Positions 7,266-15,796 of a stretch of DNA of 49,149 bases are shown piece by piece. The translations under genes and the position numbers were made by a program. Position 1 is the stretch's first letter. Each line of letters begins with the position of its first letter. The notes below the pieces were generated by a model. The model saw nothing but the letters and a program-made list of their open reading frames with translations, ran no database searches and was not told where the DNA came from. Source of the stretch: SAR116 cluster bacterium AG-337-N21 (GTDB lineage Bacteria; Pseudomonadota; Alphaproteobacteria; Puniceispirillales; Marisalimonadaceae). Location: NCBI GenBank assembly GCA_003282145.1, contig QBZZ01000015.1, forward strand, positions 1 through 49,149, given 5' to 3'.

Positions 7266-8402
7266 ATGAGAAAGTTTACAACTACTTTAGGAGCGCTATT
7301 GGTAATGGCGACTTCCTCAACATTTGCTAATGGACATAAGGTAAAGGTTGGAATGATAACTACTTTATCAGGTGGAGGTTCCGGTTTAGGTATTGATGTT
7401 AGAGATGGTTTTATGCTCGCAGTAAAAGGCAACAAAAATATTTCGGTAATAACTAAAGATGATCAACGCAAGCCAGACATTGCAGTTCAATTAGCAGATA
7501 AAATGATTCAGTCAGACAAAGTAGATGTTCTTACTGGAATTATATGGTCTAATTTGGCAATGGCAGTTGTACCGGCCACTGTAAATCAAGGTAAGTTTTA
7601 TTTATCACCCAATGCTGGTCCATCCAAACTAGCTGGAAAGGGCTGTAATAAAAATTATTTTAATGTGGCTTGGCAAAATGATAATTTACACGAGGCAGCA
7701 GGTGGTTATGCAAATTCTGCTGGTTTCAAAAATTCTTTTATTCTTGCTCCTAATTATCCAGCAGGTAAAGATGCTCTTACAGGCTATAAAAGATTTTTTA
7801 AAGGCAAGTTAGCTGGTGAAATTTATACCAAGTTAGGACAAAAAGATTATGCAGCAGAGATTGCACAAATAAGAGCTTCAGGTGCAGATAGTGTGTTTTT
7901 CTTTCTTCCAGGTGGAATGGGGATTGGTTTCATGAAGCAATTTTCCCAATCAGGTATTAAACTTCCTGTAGTTGGTCCTGCATTTTCCTTTGATCAAGGT
8001 ATATTAAAAGCTGTTGGAGACGCAGCATTGGGTGTTAAAAATACCTCTCAATGGTCAAAAGATATAGATAACGCTGCTAACAAAAAATTTGTAAGTGACT
8101 TTAAAAGTGAATACGGAAGACTTCCTTCATTATATGCTTCTCAAGGTTATGATACTGGTAAACTTTTGATATCAGCAATGTCCAAGGCTAATATTAAAGA
8201 TATGGATAAATTTAGAGACGCTCTAAGAAAGGCAGATTTTTCATCTACTAGAGGTAAATTTAGTTTTGACACAAATCATCATCCAATTCAGGATATTTAT
8301 GTTCGTGAAGTGATTAAAGAAGGTAAAACTCTCACTAATAAAATCGTGTCAGTCGGACTAAAAGATCATTCAAATGCATATGTTTCTGATTGTAAGATGT
8401 AA
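7266..8402 (+). CDS. livK: Branched-chain amino acid type ABC transporter substrate-binding protein
   Basis: A 378-residue periplasmic type I binding protein. A signal peptide covers about residues 1-21 (cleavage near TFA-NG), and the mature chain begins with KVGMITTLSGGGSGLG, the ligand-loop region of LivK/AmiC-like receptors. The start ATG has an AGGGGG ribosome site. It is the first gene of a five-gene LIV-type operon, separated from livH by 54 bases containing a long stem-loop. LIV-type receptors bind branched-chain amino acids but also amides, urea, aromatic acids and others, so livK is a family name here rather than a proven substrate. Confidence 0.9.
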   Translation: MRKFTTTLGALLVMATSSTFANGHKVKVGMITTLSGGGSGLGIDVRDGFMLAVKGNKNISVITKDDQRKPDIAVQLADKMIQSDKVDVLTGIIWSNLAMAVVPATVNQGKFYLSPNAGPSKLAGKGCNKNYFNVAWQNDNLHEAAGGYANSAGFKNSFILAPNYPAGKDALTGYKRFFKGKLAGEIYTKLGQKDYAAEIAQIRASGADSVFFFLPGGMGIGFMKQFSQSGIKLPVVGPAFSFDQGILKAVGDAALGVKNTSQWSKDIDNAANKKFVSDFKSEYGRLPSLYASQGYDTGKLLISAMSKANIKDMDKFRDALRKADFSSTRGKFSFDTNHHPIQDIYVREVIKEGKTLTNKIVSVGLKDHSNAYVSDCKM

Positions 8403-8409
8403 ATAAAAT

Positions 8410-8443
8410 GTCTAGGTGATTTCTTAATGAAATCACCTAAGAC
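8410..8443 (+). repeat. Stem-loop between livK and livH
   Basis: An 11-bp perfect stem TAGGTGATTTC / GAAATCACCTA with loop TTAAT lies at 8413-8439. It can be lengthened to 14 pairs by GTC/GAC around a single bulged A at 8440. No T-run follows, so a complete intrinsic terminator is unlikely. A structure after a receptor gene typically protects the upstream message or dampens downstream translation, giving excess receptor. Confidence 0.65.
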
Positions 8444-8456
8444 GAATAATTCCTAG

Positions 8457-9374
8457 ATGACGCTTATATTATTTTTTGAACAGCTTTTGAACGGTATACA
8501 ATTTGGAACTATGTTGTTTCTTATGTCTGCTGGTTTGACATTGATTTTTGGTGTAATGGGTCTAATAAATTTGGCCCACGGATCTTTTTATATGATTGGA
8601 GCTTTTAGTGCTGCACTAATTGCAGCATTAACTGAATCTTTCTGGTTAGCTTTATTAGCAAGTCTTGCTGGAGCAGCAATTGCAGGTGTTTTAATTGAAA
8701 TTATAATTATAAGACGTTTGTACAGACGGGACCATTTAGACCAGGTTCTGGCAACGTTTGCTCTAATATTGTTACTTTCAGAAGGAGTTAGGTGGTGTTT
8801 TGGAGCATTTCCTTTGCACCTAAATATCCCAAATGTACTTAATGGTACAGTATCTATCTTTGATAATATAATTTATTCTAAATATAGATTGTTTATAATA
8901 TTTATGGGTTTTCTAATTGCTTTAGGTCTCTACATTTTAATTACAAAGACACGTTTAGGTATTCGTATTAGAGCTGGGCAAAATGATCGTCAAATAATAT
9001 CAGCGCTAGGTGTTGACATCTCAAAACTTTACACCATTGTGTTTGCAATAGGAGCGTCGCTTGCAGGATTGGCGGGAGCAATGATTGGAGCCATCCAATC
9101 AGTTGAGGTTGGAATGGGTGAGCCAATTTTAATCTTAGCATTTGTCGTTATAGTAATTGGAGGAATAGGATCAATTAAAGGTGCTCTTGTAGGCTCTATA
9201 TTAGTTGGAGTTACAGACACTATTGGGCGCATTTTTTTACCGGAGTTACTTAAAGTATTCATGGAAACATCAAACGCAACTTCGGTAGGGTCTTCAATAG
9301 GATCAATGTTAATATATATTCTTATGGCACTTATATTAATTATCAAACCATCTGGATTATTTGGAAAAAGTTAA
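8457..9374 (+). CDS. livH: LIV-type ABC transporter permease LivH
   Basis: A 305-residue integral membrane protein with about eight hydrophobic segments and the features of the LivH branch. The N-terminal NGIQFGTMLFLMSAGLTLIF resembles the 'GL.YGL..ALlALGltLi' opening of the family, and the NLAHGSFYMIGAF loop is diagnostic. The EAA-like cytoplasmic loop lies around residues 170-200 (GIRIRAGQNDRQIISALGVD). It forms the transmembrane pore with LivM. The gene follows the livK stem-loop and its stop is one base before the livM ATG. Confidence 0.93.
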   Translation: MTLILFFEQLLNGIQFGTMLFLMSAGLTLIFGVMGLINLAHGSFYMIGAFSAALIAALTESFWLALLASLAGAAIAGVLIEIIIIRRLYRRDHLDQVLATFALILLLSEGVRWCFGAFPLHLNIPNVLNGTVSIFDNIIYSKYRLFIIFMGFLIALGLYILITKTRLGIRIRAGQNDRQIISALGVDISKLYTIVFAIGASLAGLAGAMIGAIQSVEVGMGEPILILAFVVIVIGGIGSIKGALVGSILVGVTDTIGRIFLPELLKVFMETSNATSVGSSIGSMLIYILMALILIIKPSGLFGKS

Positions 9375-9375
9375 C

Positions 9376-10359
9376 ATGATTATTGAAAAATTTTTTAATA
9401 AATGGATTATGTTTTTCCTTATACTGATACCTACCTGTGGTGTTATTTTTGATGAACCTTATTTTATAACCTTGGCAACAAAAGTTGTTATTCTTGGTAT
9501 TGCGGGTATTGGTTTAAATTTAGCACTTGGTTATTGTGGTCTTATTTCTTTAGGCCATGCAGCGTTTTTTGGGATTGGTGGCTACATTACTGGAATATTA
9601 TCTTTCCACGCGTTAAATGATGAGGTGTTATTTAGTTGGCCTGTAGTTGTTTCTGGTAGTTCTGAAATGCTAATTATTTGGCCAATAGCAATTTTAGTAA
9701 GTGCATTATTTTCTTTTATAATAGGTCTACTATCTTTAAGAACTAGTGGCGTTTATTTTATTATGATTACTTTAGCATTTGCACAGATGTTATATTTCTT
9801 TTCAATTAGTTGGCCTAATTATGGTGGTGAAGACGGCCTTTCAATTTATATTAGAAATTCCTTTCCTATGCTTAATACTATGGATCCCCTAAGTTTTTAT
9901 ATAATTTCTCTGTTTTGGTTATTATTTTCTATTTTTATTTCATTGAAATTAATCAATTCTCCCTTTGGTATGTCTTTTCAGGCAATTAAACAAAATGAAG
10001 AGAGAGTTAAATCAGTAGGGATAGAAACATTCAAAGTAAAATTGTTAGTTTTTGTTATTTCTGGAACCATTACTGGTTTAGCTGGATCGCTTTATACTGA
10101 TTTAAATAGATTTGTGAGTCCAACCGTTCTTGATTGGCATACTTCTGGAGAAATAATGGTGTTTGTTATACTTGGTGGAATGGCAAGACTTTATGGTCCT
10201 TTAGTTGGAGCCGCTTTTTTTATTGCATTGGAGCAAACCCTTGGATCATATACAGAAAACTGGCAATTTTGGCTAGGTTTAATCCTTATATTGGTAATAT
10301 TGTATGCACGATCAGGGATTTTAGGTTTGTTTGATAAGAAGTTAAAACATGAAAAATAA
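9376..10359 (+). CDS. livM: LIV-type ABC transporter permease LivM
   Basis: A 327-residue permease, partner of LivH. Markers are GIGGYITGIL following SLGHAAFFG, and a cytoplasmic coupling loop around AIKQNEERVKSVGIE. I chose ATG at 9376, one base after the livH stop; an in-frame TTG at 9361 would add five residues but lies inside livH and has no advantage. The 3' end overlaps the livG start by 11 bases, indicating translational coupling. Confidence 0.92.
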   Translation: MIIEKFFNKWIMFFLILIPTCGVIFDEPYFITLATKVVILGIAGIGLNLALGYCGLISLGHAAFFGIGGYITGILSFHALNDEVLFSWPVVVSGSSEMLIIWPIAILVSALFSFIIGLLSLRTSGVYFIMITLAFAQMLYFFSISWPNYGGEDGLSIYIRNSFPMLNTMDPLSFYIISLFWLLFSIFISLKLINSPFGMSFQAIKQNEERVKSVGIETFKVKLLVFVISGTITGLAGSLYTDLNRFVSPTVLDWHTSGEIMVFVILGGMARLYGPLVGAAFFIALEQTLGSYTENWQFWLGLILILVILYARSGILGLFDKKLKHEK

Positions 10360-11098
10360 AATTTTAAATATTAAAAATTTATCAAAATCTTATGGAGCAT
10401 TTAAAGTTACAGATGAAATAGCCATCGACTTAAACTTTGATGAAATTCATGCTTTAATTGGACCAAACGGAGCGGGAAAATCGACATTAATCAAACAAAT
10501 TGTAGGAAGTGTTAGGCACGACATAGGTTCAATTGTTTTGGATCAGGAAGATATAACTGATCTCAATGATGTTGAACGAGCAAAAATAGGCATATCTAGA
10601 ACTTTCCAAGTCTCATCAATTATTCCAAAATTTAGTGCTTTAGATAACATAATTTTATCACTCCTTGATAAATCCAAAGAAACATTTCAGCTATTTAAAA
10701 GCATAAGAAAAAATAAAGAATTAGATTCTAAAGCTAAAAAGATTCTTAAGGAAATTGAGCTTTCGGATAAGAGTAATATTCTAGCCTCTGAACTTAGCCA
10801 TGGTGAAAGAAGAAAGCTAGAGGTTGGGTTAGCACTTGCTATGGATCCAAAGGTTTTTTTGTTTGACGAACCAATGGCTGGTCTTGATGAAAGTGGAACA
10901 AAAATGATGATAAACTTATTTAAAAAGATTAAAACTAATTCACCTATTTTATTAATTGAACACGATATGGATGCAGTATTTGCTCTTGCTGACAGAGTTT
11001 CTGTAATTAACTACGGTAAAATAGTAGCCACTGGAACAGTTGACCAAATAAGATCTAATGTCTTAGTCCGTGATGTGTATTTAGGTTATGAAATTTAA
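10349..11098 (+). CDS. livG: LIV-type ABC transporter ATP-binding protein LivG
   Basis: A 249-residue ATPase with Walker A GPNGAGKST at 38-46, ABC signature at 149-153 and Walker B LFDEP with the acidic pair at 173-174, followed by the H-loop in LIEHDMDAVF. The signature reads LSHGE instead of LSGGE, a substitution common in LivG proteins. The GISRTFQ Q-loop region is also typical of this branch. It overlaps livM upstream, and its stop shares the final A with the ATG of livF, so the operon is tightly coupled. Confidence 0.94.
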   Translation: MKNKILNIKNLSKSYGAFKVTDEIAIDLNFDEIHALIGPNGAGKSTLIKQIVGSVRHDIGSIVLDQEDITDLNDVERAKIGISRTFQVSSIIPKFSALDNIILSLLDKSKETFQLFKSIRKNKELDSKAKKILKEIELSDKSNILASELSHGERRKLEVGLALAMDPKVFLFDEPMAGLDESGTKMMINLFKKIKTNSPILLIEHDMDAVFALADRVSVINYGKIVATGTVDQIRSNVLVRDVYLGYEI

Positions 11099-11787
11099 TG
11101 GATAAACTTTTAAAAATAAAATCACTGAAATCTTGGTATGGAGCTAGTCAAGCTCTTTTTGATGTTAATTTAGAAATCAATCAGGGAGAAATTGTTGCGC
11201 TACTTGGTAGAAACGGGATGGGAAAGTCTACAACTATTAAATCTATTTGTGGCTTGATAAATGAATATCAAGGCGAAATTGAGTTTAATAATATCTCACT
11301 TATAAAACGCCCAAGTTATGAAATTGCTCAATTAGGAATAGGGCTAGTTCCTGAGGGAAGAAGAGCTTTTTCTAATTTAACCGTATTAGAAAATCTTATT
11401 GCCACGGCTGTTAATGGAGAATGGGATTTAGATACTATTTACAATTTATTTCCAAGATTGGAAGAAAGAAAAAATCAATTAGCCTTTTCATTATCAGGAG
11501 GAGAGCAACAAATGTTGGTAATCGGAAGAGCTTTAATGACTAATCCAAAGTTATTAATCTTAGACGAAGCAACTGAGGGTTTATCACCAACTATTAGATC
11601 AGAAATTTGGAAAGTAATAGAAGTCTTAAAAGATAAATCTTCATCAATCTTAATTATTGATAAATCGTTAAAACAATTATTAGATTTAGCTGATAACTTT
11701 TATATACTTGAAAAAGGAAGAACGGTTTGGAATGGGCCTTCTTACAAGCTTACAAGCAACATTGCCCAACAGTTCTTGGGTGTTTAA
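11098..11787 (+). CDS. livF: LIV-type ABC transporter ATP-binding protein LivF
   Basis: A 229-residue second ATPase of the transporter. Walker A is GRNGMGKST at 37-45, the signature LSGGEQQML begins at 132, and Walker B ends with the Asp-Glu pair at 156-157. GLVPEGRRAFSNLTVLENL is the characteristic LivF Q-loop region. The H-loop His appears replaced: the position reads IIDKSLKQLLDLAD where most LivF proteins have a 'VEQN' type sequence, so the family's usual non-His form is retained. It ends the operon: its TAA stop abuts the TTA (reverse-complement stop) of the convergent gene. Confidence 0.93.
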   Translation: MDKLLKIKSLKSWYGASQALFDVNLEINQGEIVALLGRNGMGKSTTIKSICGLINEYQGEIEFNNISLIKRPSYEIAQLGIGLVPEGRRAFSNLTVLENLIATAVNGEWDLDTIYNLFPRLEERKNQLAFSLSGGEQQMLVIGRALMTNPKLLILDEATEGLSPTIRSEIWKVIEVLKDKSSSILIIDKSLKQLLDLADNFYILEKGRTVWNGPSYKLTSNIAQQFLGV

Positions 11788-12090
11788 TTAGATATAATTT
11801 TTAAAATCTTCTGAGAGGCTTATCTCACCTTCTCCACCCACACCTGACACAATAGCTCCCATCTCATTGTATTCCTGGCTAACTTTTTGCCAATTTATTC
11901 TTCCTTTTTCAAAATGAGATTTTGAAATCCAATATTTAACATTTAAAAAATTGGTCTCAGAAATGTCAACAACAGTTTCTTTAATAAGCCCAACGCTCAT
12001 CTGTTCAGTTGCAACTTGCTTACTTAATAATTTTAAGGCTTTTTTTGCAGTTTGGTTTGGACATTTTATTGTGACGACACGTAAATACAT
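11788..12090 (-). CDS. Small ABM-like (ferredoxin-fold) hypothetical protein
   Basis: A 100-residue soluble protein starting MYLRVVTIKCPN and alternating short strands and helices in a pattern that resembles antibiotic-biosynthesis-monooxygenase (ABM) or dimeric alpha-beta barrel proteins. No catalytic residue can be named. It lies 72 bases downstream of the class III aminotransferase and on the same strand, so it is probably co-transcribed. A second protein of similar size and fold pattern is at 13506-13811 on the other side of the aminotransferase. Confidence 0.6.
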   Translation of the reverse strand: MYLRVVTIKCPNQTAKKALKLLSKQVATEQMSVGLIKETVVDISETNFLNVKYWISKSHFEKGRINWQKVSQEYNEMGAIVSGVGGEGEISLSEDFKNYI

Positions 12091-12162
12091 ATATATATTA
12101 TTTTTCTTAAAAAATTAAAATTTGAATAATTTATTAAATATAAATTTAAATTATTATCAAGT

Positions 12163-13491
12163 TTAATTACAGATATATTCGATAGTAGTTTTTAATTTTT
12201 GAGAAATTTCATTCATTTCATTTTCATTAATTATAAATGGTGGTGCTATTAAAATATGGTCGCCAACAGTACCATCTACTGTACCTTGCGTTGGGTAGCA
12301 AATTAAACCCAAATCAAGAGCCTTTTTTTTAATATTACCTGCAATATTTAAGTTTTTAGGAAAAGGCTCTTTAGTATCTCTATTTTTGACTAGTTCAATA
12401 CCTTTAAATAAACCTCTGCCTCTTATATCGCCTATGTACTCATTTTGACCAAGTGTGACTTCTAGGCTTTTCTGTAAATATTCTCCTTTTTTTCTTATCT
12501 TTTCAAAAAAGTTTTCATTGATTAATTTATTTACAACGGCTAATGATGCGGCGCATGCAACGGGATGACCAAGGTAGGTATGTCCATGTTGAAAAAAACC
12601 ACTTCCGCGATTTATAGCGTCATTAATAAAATTTTGACACATCATAGCAGCTATAGGTTGATATCCAGCTCCTAAACCTTTGGCAATAGTTATTATATCA
12701 GGAACAATTTTTTCTTCATCACACGCAAAGAGTGGCCCGGTTCTTCCCATGCCGCACATGACTTCATCCAAAATTAATAAAACATCATAATTAGTGCAAA
12801 TTTCTCTTATTCGCTCAAAATATCCTTTAACAGGTGTTAAGGCTCCAGCTGTTGCACCAACAACAGTTTCTGCAATAAACGCCATAACATTGTCTGGTCC
12901 TAATCGAATTATTTCGTCCTCTAATTCGTCAGCTACTCTTAGCCCATATTCAATTTCGCTCTCGTTTGCATCTTGATATCTGTATTTATAACACGGAGAA
13001 ATCAAACTAGTTTCTATAAGTAAATCTTCAAATACAGATCTTCTCCATACATTACCCCCAACTGCTAGTGCTCCTAATGTATTTCCATGATAACTTTGTT
13101 TTCTTGAAATAATTTTATGTTTTTTTGGTTTCCCAATTTCATTAAAATATTGCTTTGCTAATTTTAGTGAAGCTTCAACAGCCTCTGATCCACTCGAAAC
13201 AAAATAAACTTTGTCTAATCCTGTTGGTGAGTTGGTTGATAATAATTTTGCAAGTTCTTCTGCAGGTTCATTAGTAAAAAAAGATGTGTGGGCAAAGGCC
13301 AATTTCTCAGCTTGCTTAATTATTGCATCATTGATTGTTTGGTCTGAATGACCTAAGCATGAAACAGCTGCTCCGCATGAACCGTCAAGATATTTTTTAC
13401 CGTTTTTGTCAATAATATAGCACCCATCACCGTAAGCGGCGACTGGGAGTTCATAGCTAGTATGCCGAGGTAAAATATTGCTGTTTTCCAT
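12163..13491 (-). CDS. Class III pyridoxal-phosphate aminotransferase
   Basis: A 442-residue fold-type I aminotransferase. The PLP Schiff-base lysine is Lys271 in TIAKGLGAGYQP, the pyridine-nitrogen Asp is Asp242 in LILDEVMCGMGR, and the phosphate-binding SSGSEAVEASLK lies at 99-110. Class III enzymes act on omega-amino groups (beta-alanine, GABA, ornithine, taurine) or on other amine donors. The close relatives I would expect are annotated only as 'aspartate aminotransferase family protein', so the substrate remains open. It sits in a three-gene minus-strand group with two ABM-like small proteins, just beyond a LIV-type uptake operon. Confidence 0.9.
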   Translation of the reverse strand: MENSNILPRHTSYELPVAAYGDGCYIIDKNGKKYLDGSCGAAVSCLGHSDQTINDAIIKQAEKLAFAHTSFFTNEPAEELAKLLSTNSPTGLDKVYFVSSGSEAVEASLKLAKQYFNEIGKPKKHKIISRKQSYHGNTLGALAVGGNVWRRSVFEDLLIETSLISPCYKYRYQDANESEIEYGLRVADELEDEIIRLGPDNVMAFIAETVVGATAGALTPVKGYFERIREICTNYDVLLILDEVMCGMGRTGPLFACDEEKIVPDIITIAKGLGAGYQPIAAMMCQNFINDAINRGSGFFQHGHTYLGHPVACAASLAVVNKLINENFFEKIRKKGEYLQKSLEVTLGQNEYIGDIRGRGLFKGIELVKNRDTKEPFPKNLNIAGNIKKKALDLGLICYPTQGTVDGTVGDHILIAPPFIINENEMNEISQKLKTTIEYICN

Positions 13492-13505
13492 ATTAATTTT
13501 TTTAT

Positions 13506-13811
13506 TTAAAATGAGGTTTCACCAAAATCTTGTGTAACCGCACCTACAAAGTGTACTGTCTTGGGAGCAAGTGTTTTTACATATTTTGCTATGTTTTCTT
13601 CAATTAACTTTTCAATTTTTTTCATGGATTCACTGTCTGGAAACTCCCATAATACTACGCTCACGTTAGGTGTTTGAGGGTTTTTCATTGCTCTAAATCG
13701 GACTCCCTTTACTTTTTGAAGTAAGTTAGGCCATCGTGTTTCTAATATAGATTCAAATAATTCACAATCTTCAGTAGATGGAAAAGTCCTTACAAAGATT
13801 TTAATTAACAT
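13506..13811 (-). CDS. Small ABM-like hypothetical protein
   Basis: A 101-residue soluble protein (MLIKIFVRTFPS at the N-terminus) with a beta-alpha-beta-beta pattern and a conserved-looking core strand VSVVLWEFPD, which suggests a dimeric ferredoxin-like fold as in ABM or EthD proteins. It lies 14 bases upstream of the class III aminotransferase and leads that operon. I cannot assign a reaction. Together with the gene at 11788 it frames the aminotransferase, which suggests a shared small-molecule pathway. Confidence 0.6.
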   Translation of the reverse strand: MLIKIFVRTFPSTEDCELFESILETRWPNLLQKVKGVRFRAMKNPQTPNVSVVLWEFPDSESMKKIEKLIEENIAKYVKTLAPKTVHFVGAVTQDFGETSF

Positions 13812-13913
13812 TTTTGCCTCAATATATTGATTTTTATTTAAATAATTACATATTTTTGTTTTCTATACTATGTTGTTTTTGCAAATAATAAAAACTTTTG
13901 ACGGATAAGATAA

Positions 13914-14138
13914 ATGTTTGAAATTTTTACAAGATCAGATGTACTTTTAAGAGGATTGAAGATGGCATCAATAGTTGGAATTGTGTTGGCCATTATTAAT
14001 CATGGCGATCATATATTATTTGGAACAATGACGGTCTCAAATTGGGTAAAGGTTATACTTACATTTTGCGTTCCATTTTGTGTATCAACAATTTCATCTG
14101 TATTAGCTATTATAAGAGAACAAAATATTTCCAATTAA
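13914..14138 (+). CDS. NrtS-like small membrane protein (nitrate/nitrite transporter family)
   Basis: A 74-residue protein with two membrane segments (about 17-33 and 44-66). The pattern LKMASIVGIVLAIINHGD, then a short linker, then WVKVILTFCVPFCVSTISS closely matches the small NrtS family first described for nitrate/nitrite uptake in marine cyanobacteria and later seen in many marine bacteria. The Gly-Asp after the first helix and the P-x-C-V-S-T segment in the second are the clearest hallmarks. No nitrate or nitrite reductase is in the window, so the role here is unconfirmed. It is 13 bases before the DUF3108 gene. Confidence 0.7.
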   Translation: MFEIFTRSDVLLRGLKMASIVGIVLAIINHGDHILFGTMTVSNWVKVILTFCVPFCVSTISSVLAIIREQNISN

Positions 14139-14151
14139 AATAAAAGTAAAG

Positions 14152-14937
14152 ATGAGTAAGTGCATAAATAACTATTTTAAAATTTTAATTTTATGTACTT
14201 TGTTTATTAATGGCCCAGCATGTAGCTCTGTAGAAAATTATTTTTATGAAGTTCAATTTGGTAATTTAATTGTTGGTCAAGCAGAAATATCTATTAATAC
14301 AAGCAATAAAAAAATCGAACTTAATTCTAAATCCAAAACCGCTGGTTTTTTAAATGTTTTTTACGAATATGTAGGAGAGTTAAATTCATCTTCAATAAAA
14401 GAAGCTAATATTTGGATTCCAAATAAATTTTTTACTAATGGTGTTTTTAATAATAAGGCGCGCTCCTCTGACTTGGAATGGGGGGTAAATAATTCAGTAA
14501 AATATAAAAATATTCCTATTATTAATTTAAAAAAATTTCATCCTATAGATAGAGAAAGTCTAATTAACGTAATAGACCCGATAACAGCCTTTTTAAACGT
14601 AATTGAAAGAATAAGATTTGAGAATAAATGTGATACAAGCTTTAAAATCTTTGATGGTAGACGAAGGTATGATCTTAAAACAAAAACTTTAGGAAATAGC
14701 TTTATTGAAAATGATAGGCCTAAATCTTTCAAAGGAGACGTTTTGATTTGTGGCTTAAAGATTTTGCCTTTGGGAGGTCATAGGTTGAAAACTAATTGGA
14801 ACCCAATAGACGATAAATTCACAGATTTTAAACTTTTTTTTGGGAGAACTGTATATGGGCGAATTTTACCAGTAAGAATGAATTTAGAAAGATGGTTCGG
14901 AACTATAACTGTTCGTCTACTTGAAAAGCGTTCCTAA
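14152..14937 (+). CDS. DUF3108 domain exported protein
   Basis: A 261-residue protein with an N-terminal signal segment (hydrophobic ILILCTLFINGPA, then a Cys). The region YEVQFGNLIVGQAEISI followed by a beta-rich body ending near RMNLERWFGTITVRL is characteristic of DUF3108, a periplasmic or outer-membrane-associated family of unknown function that is frequent in alphaproteobacteria. The Cys after GPA is not in a standard lipobox, so lipidation is uncertain. Its stop is four bases before the aroE ATG. Confidence 0.75.
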   Translation: MSKCINNYFKILILCTLFINGPACSSVENYFYEVQFGNLIVGQAEISINTSNKKIELNSKSKTAGFLNVFYEYVGELNSSSIKEANIWIPNKFFTNGVFNNKARSSDLEWGVNNSVKYKNIPIINLKKFHPIDRESLINVIDPITAFLNVIERIRFENKCDTSFKIFDGRRRYDLKTKTLGNSFIENDRPKSFKGDVLICGLKILPLGGHRLKTNWNPIDDKFTDFKLFFGRTVYGRILPVRMNLERWFGTITVRLLEKRS

Positions 14938-14941
14938 TCTT

Positions 14942-15793
14942 ATGAAATTAGGATTAATAGGATATAACATAGCAACATCTCAAGCTCCTGACATTCATAA
15001 ACATTTAGGAAAGCTATTTGGAGTTTCTGTTAGCTATGAGTTGTTTGACTTAAAGTCAAAAAAAGAAAGTTATCTCTCCGACTTACTAAAAGAGTTAAAA
15101 ATGAGTGGCTTTAGTGGAGTAAATATTACTTTTCCTTTCAAAGAAAAAGTAATTAAATTTGCAGATAAAGTTTACGAAAGTGCCTTTAATGTAAAATCAG
15201 CTAACACATTAATTTTCCAAAAAAATATTGTTGCTCATAATACAGATTATTCTGGTTTTATAAAAAGTTATGATTTTCATTTTAAAAAAAAGAAACCAGG
15301 GAAAATTCTTATTATTGGAATTGGTGGGGTTGGAAGAGCTATCTCCTTTGCATTATCCTCACTAGGAGTTTTAGAACTTCATATACTAGATACTGACAAT
15401 CTAAAAGGAGAGCAACTACTCAGAGAATTAAAAGAACTAAAAATAAATTGTAAACTACTTAATCATAAAAAATTAGAGAGTGCTATATCAAGTTTCGATG
15501 GAATAATAAACTGTACTCCTTTGGGTCACTATGATTTTCCTGGTTGTTCATTAGGCAATTTAGAAATAAAAAAATATCAATGGCTATATGATGTTGTATA
15601 TACGCCAGCAAAAACTATTTTTCTTAAGAAAGGTGAACTTGTAGGATCTAAATTAATTTCAGGAATAGACCTTTTTATTTTTCAAGCTTTAGACGCATTC
15701 TTATTATTTTCAAATAACAGATTTGATCAAAAAGACATCTTGCAACATACTCATCATTTAAGAGATCATTACTTTAATAGACTATATAAATAA
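14942..15793 (+). CDS. aroE: Shikimate dehydrogenase family protein, divergent
   Basis: A 283-residue two-domain enzyme of the AroE/YdiB family, which reduces 3-dehydroshikimate (or oxidises quinate/shikimate) with NAD(P). The catalytic Lys67 is in VNITFPFKEKV, Asn88 in SANTL, Asp102 in HNTDYSGF, and the nucleotide loop is GIGGVGRAI (127-135). The usual substrate loop S-x-S-P is S13-Q-A15-P here, so one of the two substrate serines is Ala. The NTDG motif is NTDY. These changes recall the quinate/shikimate dehydrogenase branch, so the role in aromatic synthesis is likely but not certain. ATG 14942 was preferred to an in-frame TTG at 14921 that lies inside the upstream gene. Confidence 0.8.
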   Translation: MKLGLIGYNIATSQAPDIHKHLGKLFGVSVSYELFDLKSKKESYLSDLLKELKMSGFSGVNITFPFKEKVIKFADKVYESAFNVKSANTLIFQKNIVAHNTDYSGFIKSYDFHFKKKKPGKILIIGIGGVGRAISFALSSLGVLELHILDTDNLKGEQLLRELKELKINCKLLNHKKLESAISSFDGIINCTPLGHYDFPGCSLGNLEIKKYQWLYDVVYTPAKTIFLKKGELVGSKLISGIDLFIFQALDAFLLFSNNRFDQKDILQHTHHLRDHYFNRLYK

Positions 15794-15796
15794 GAA

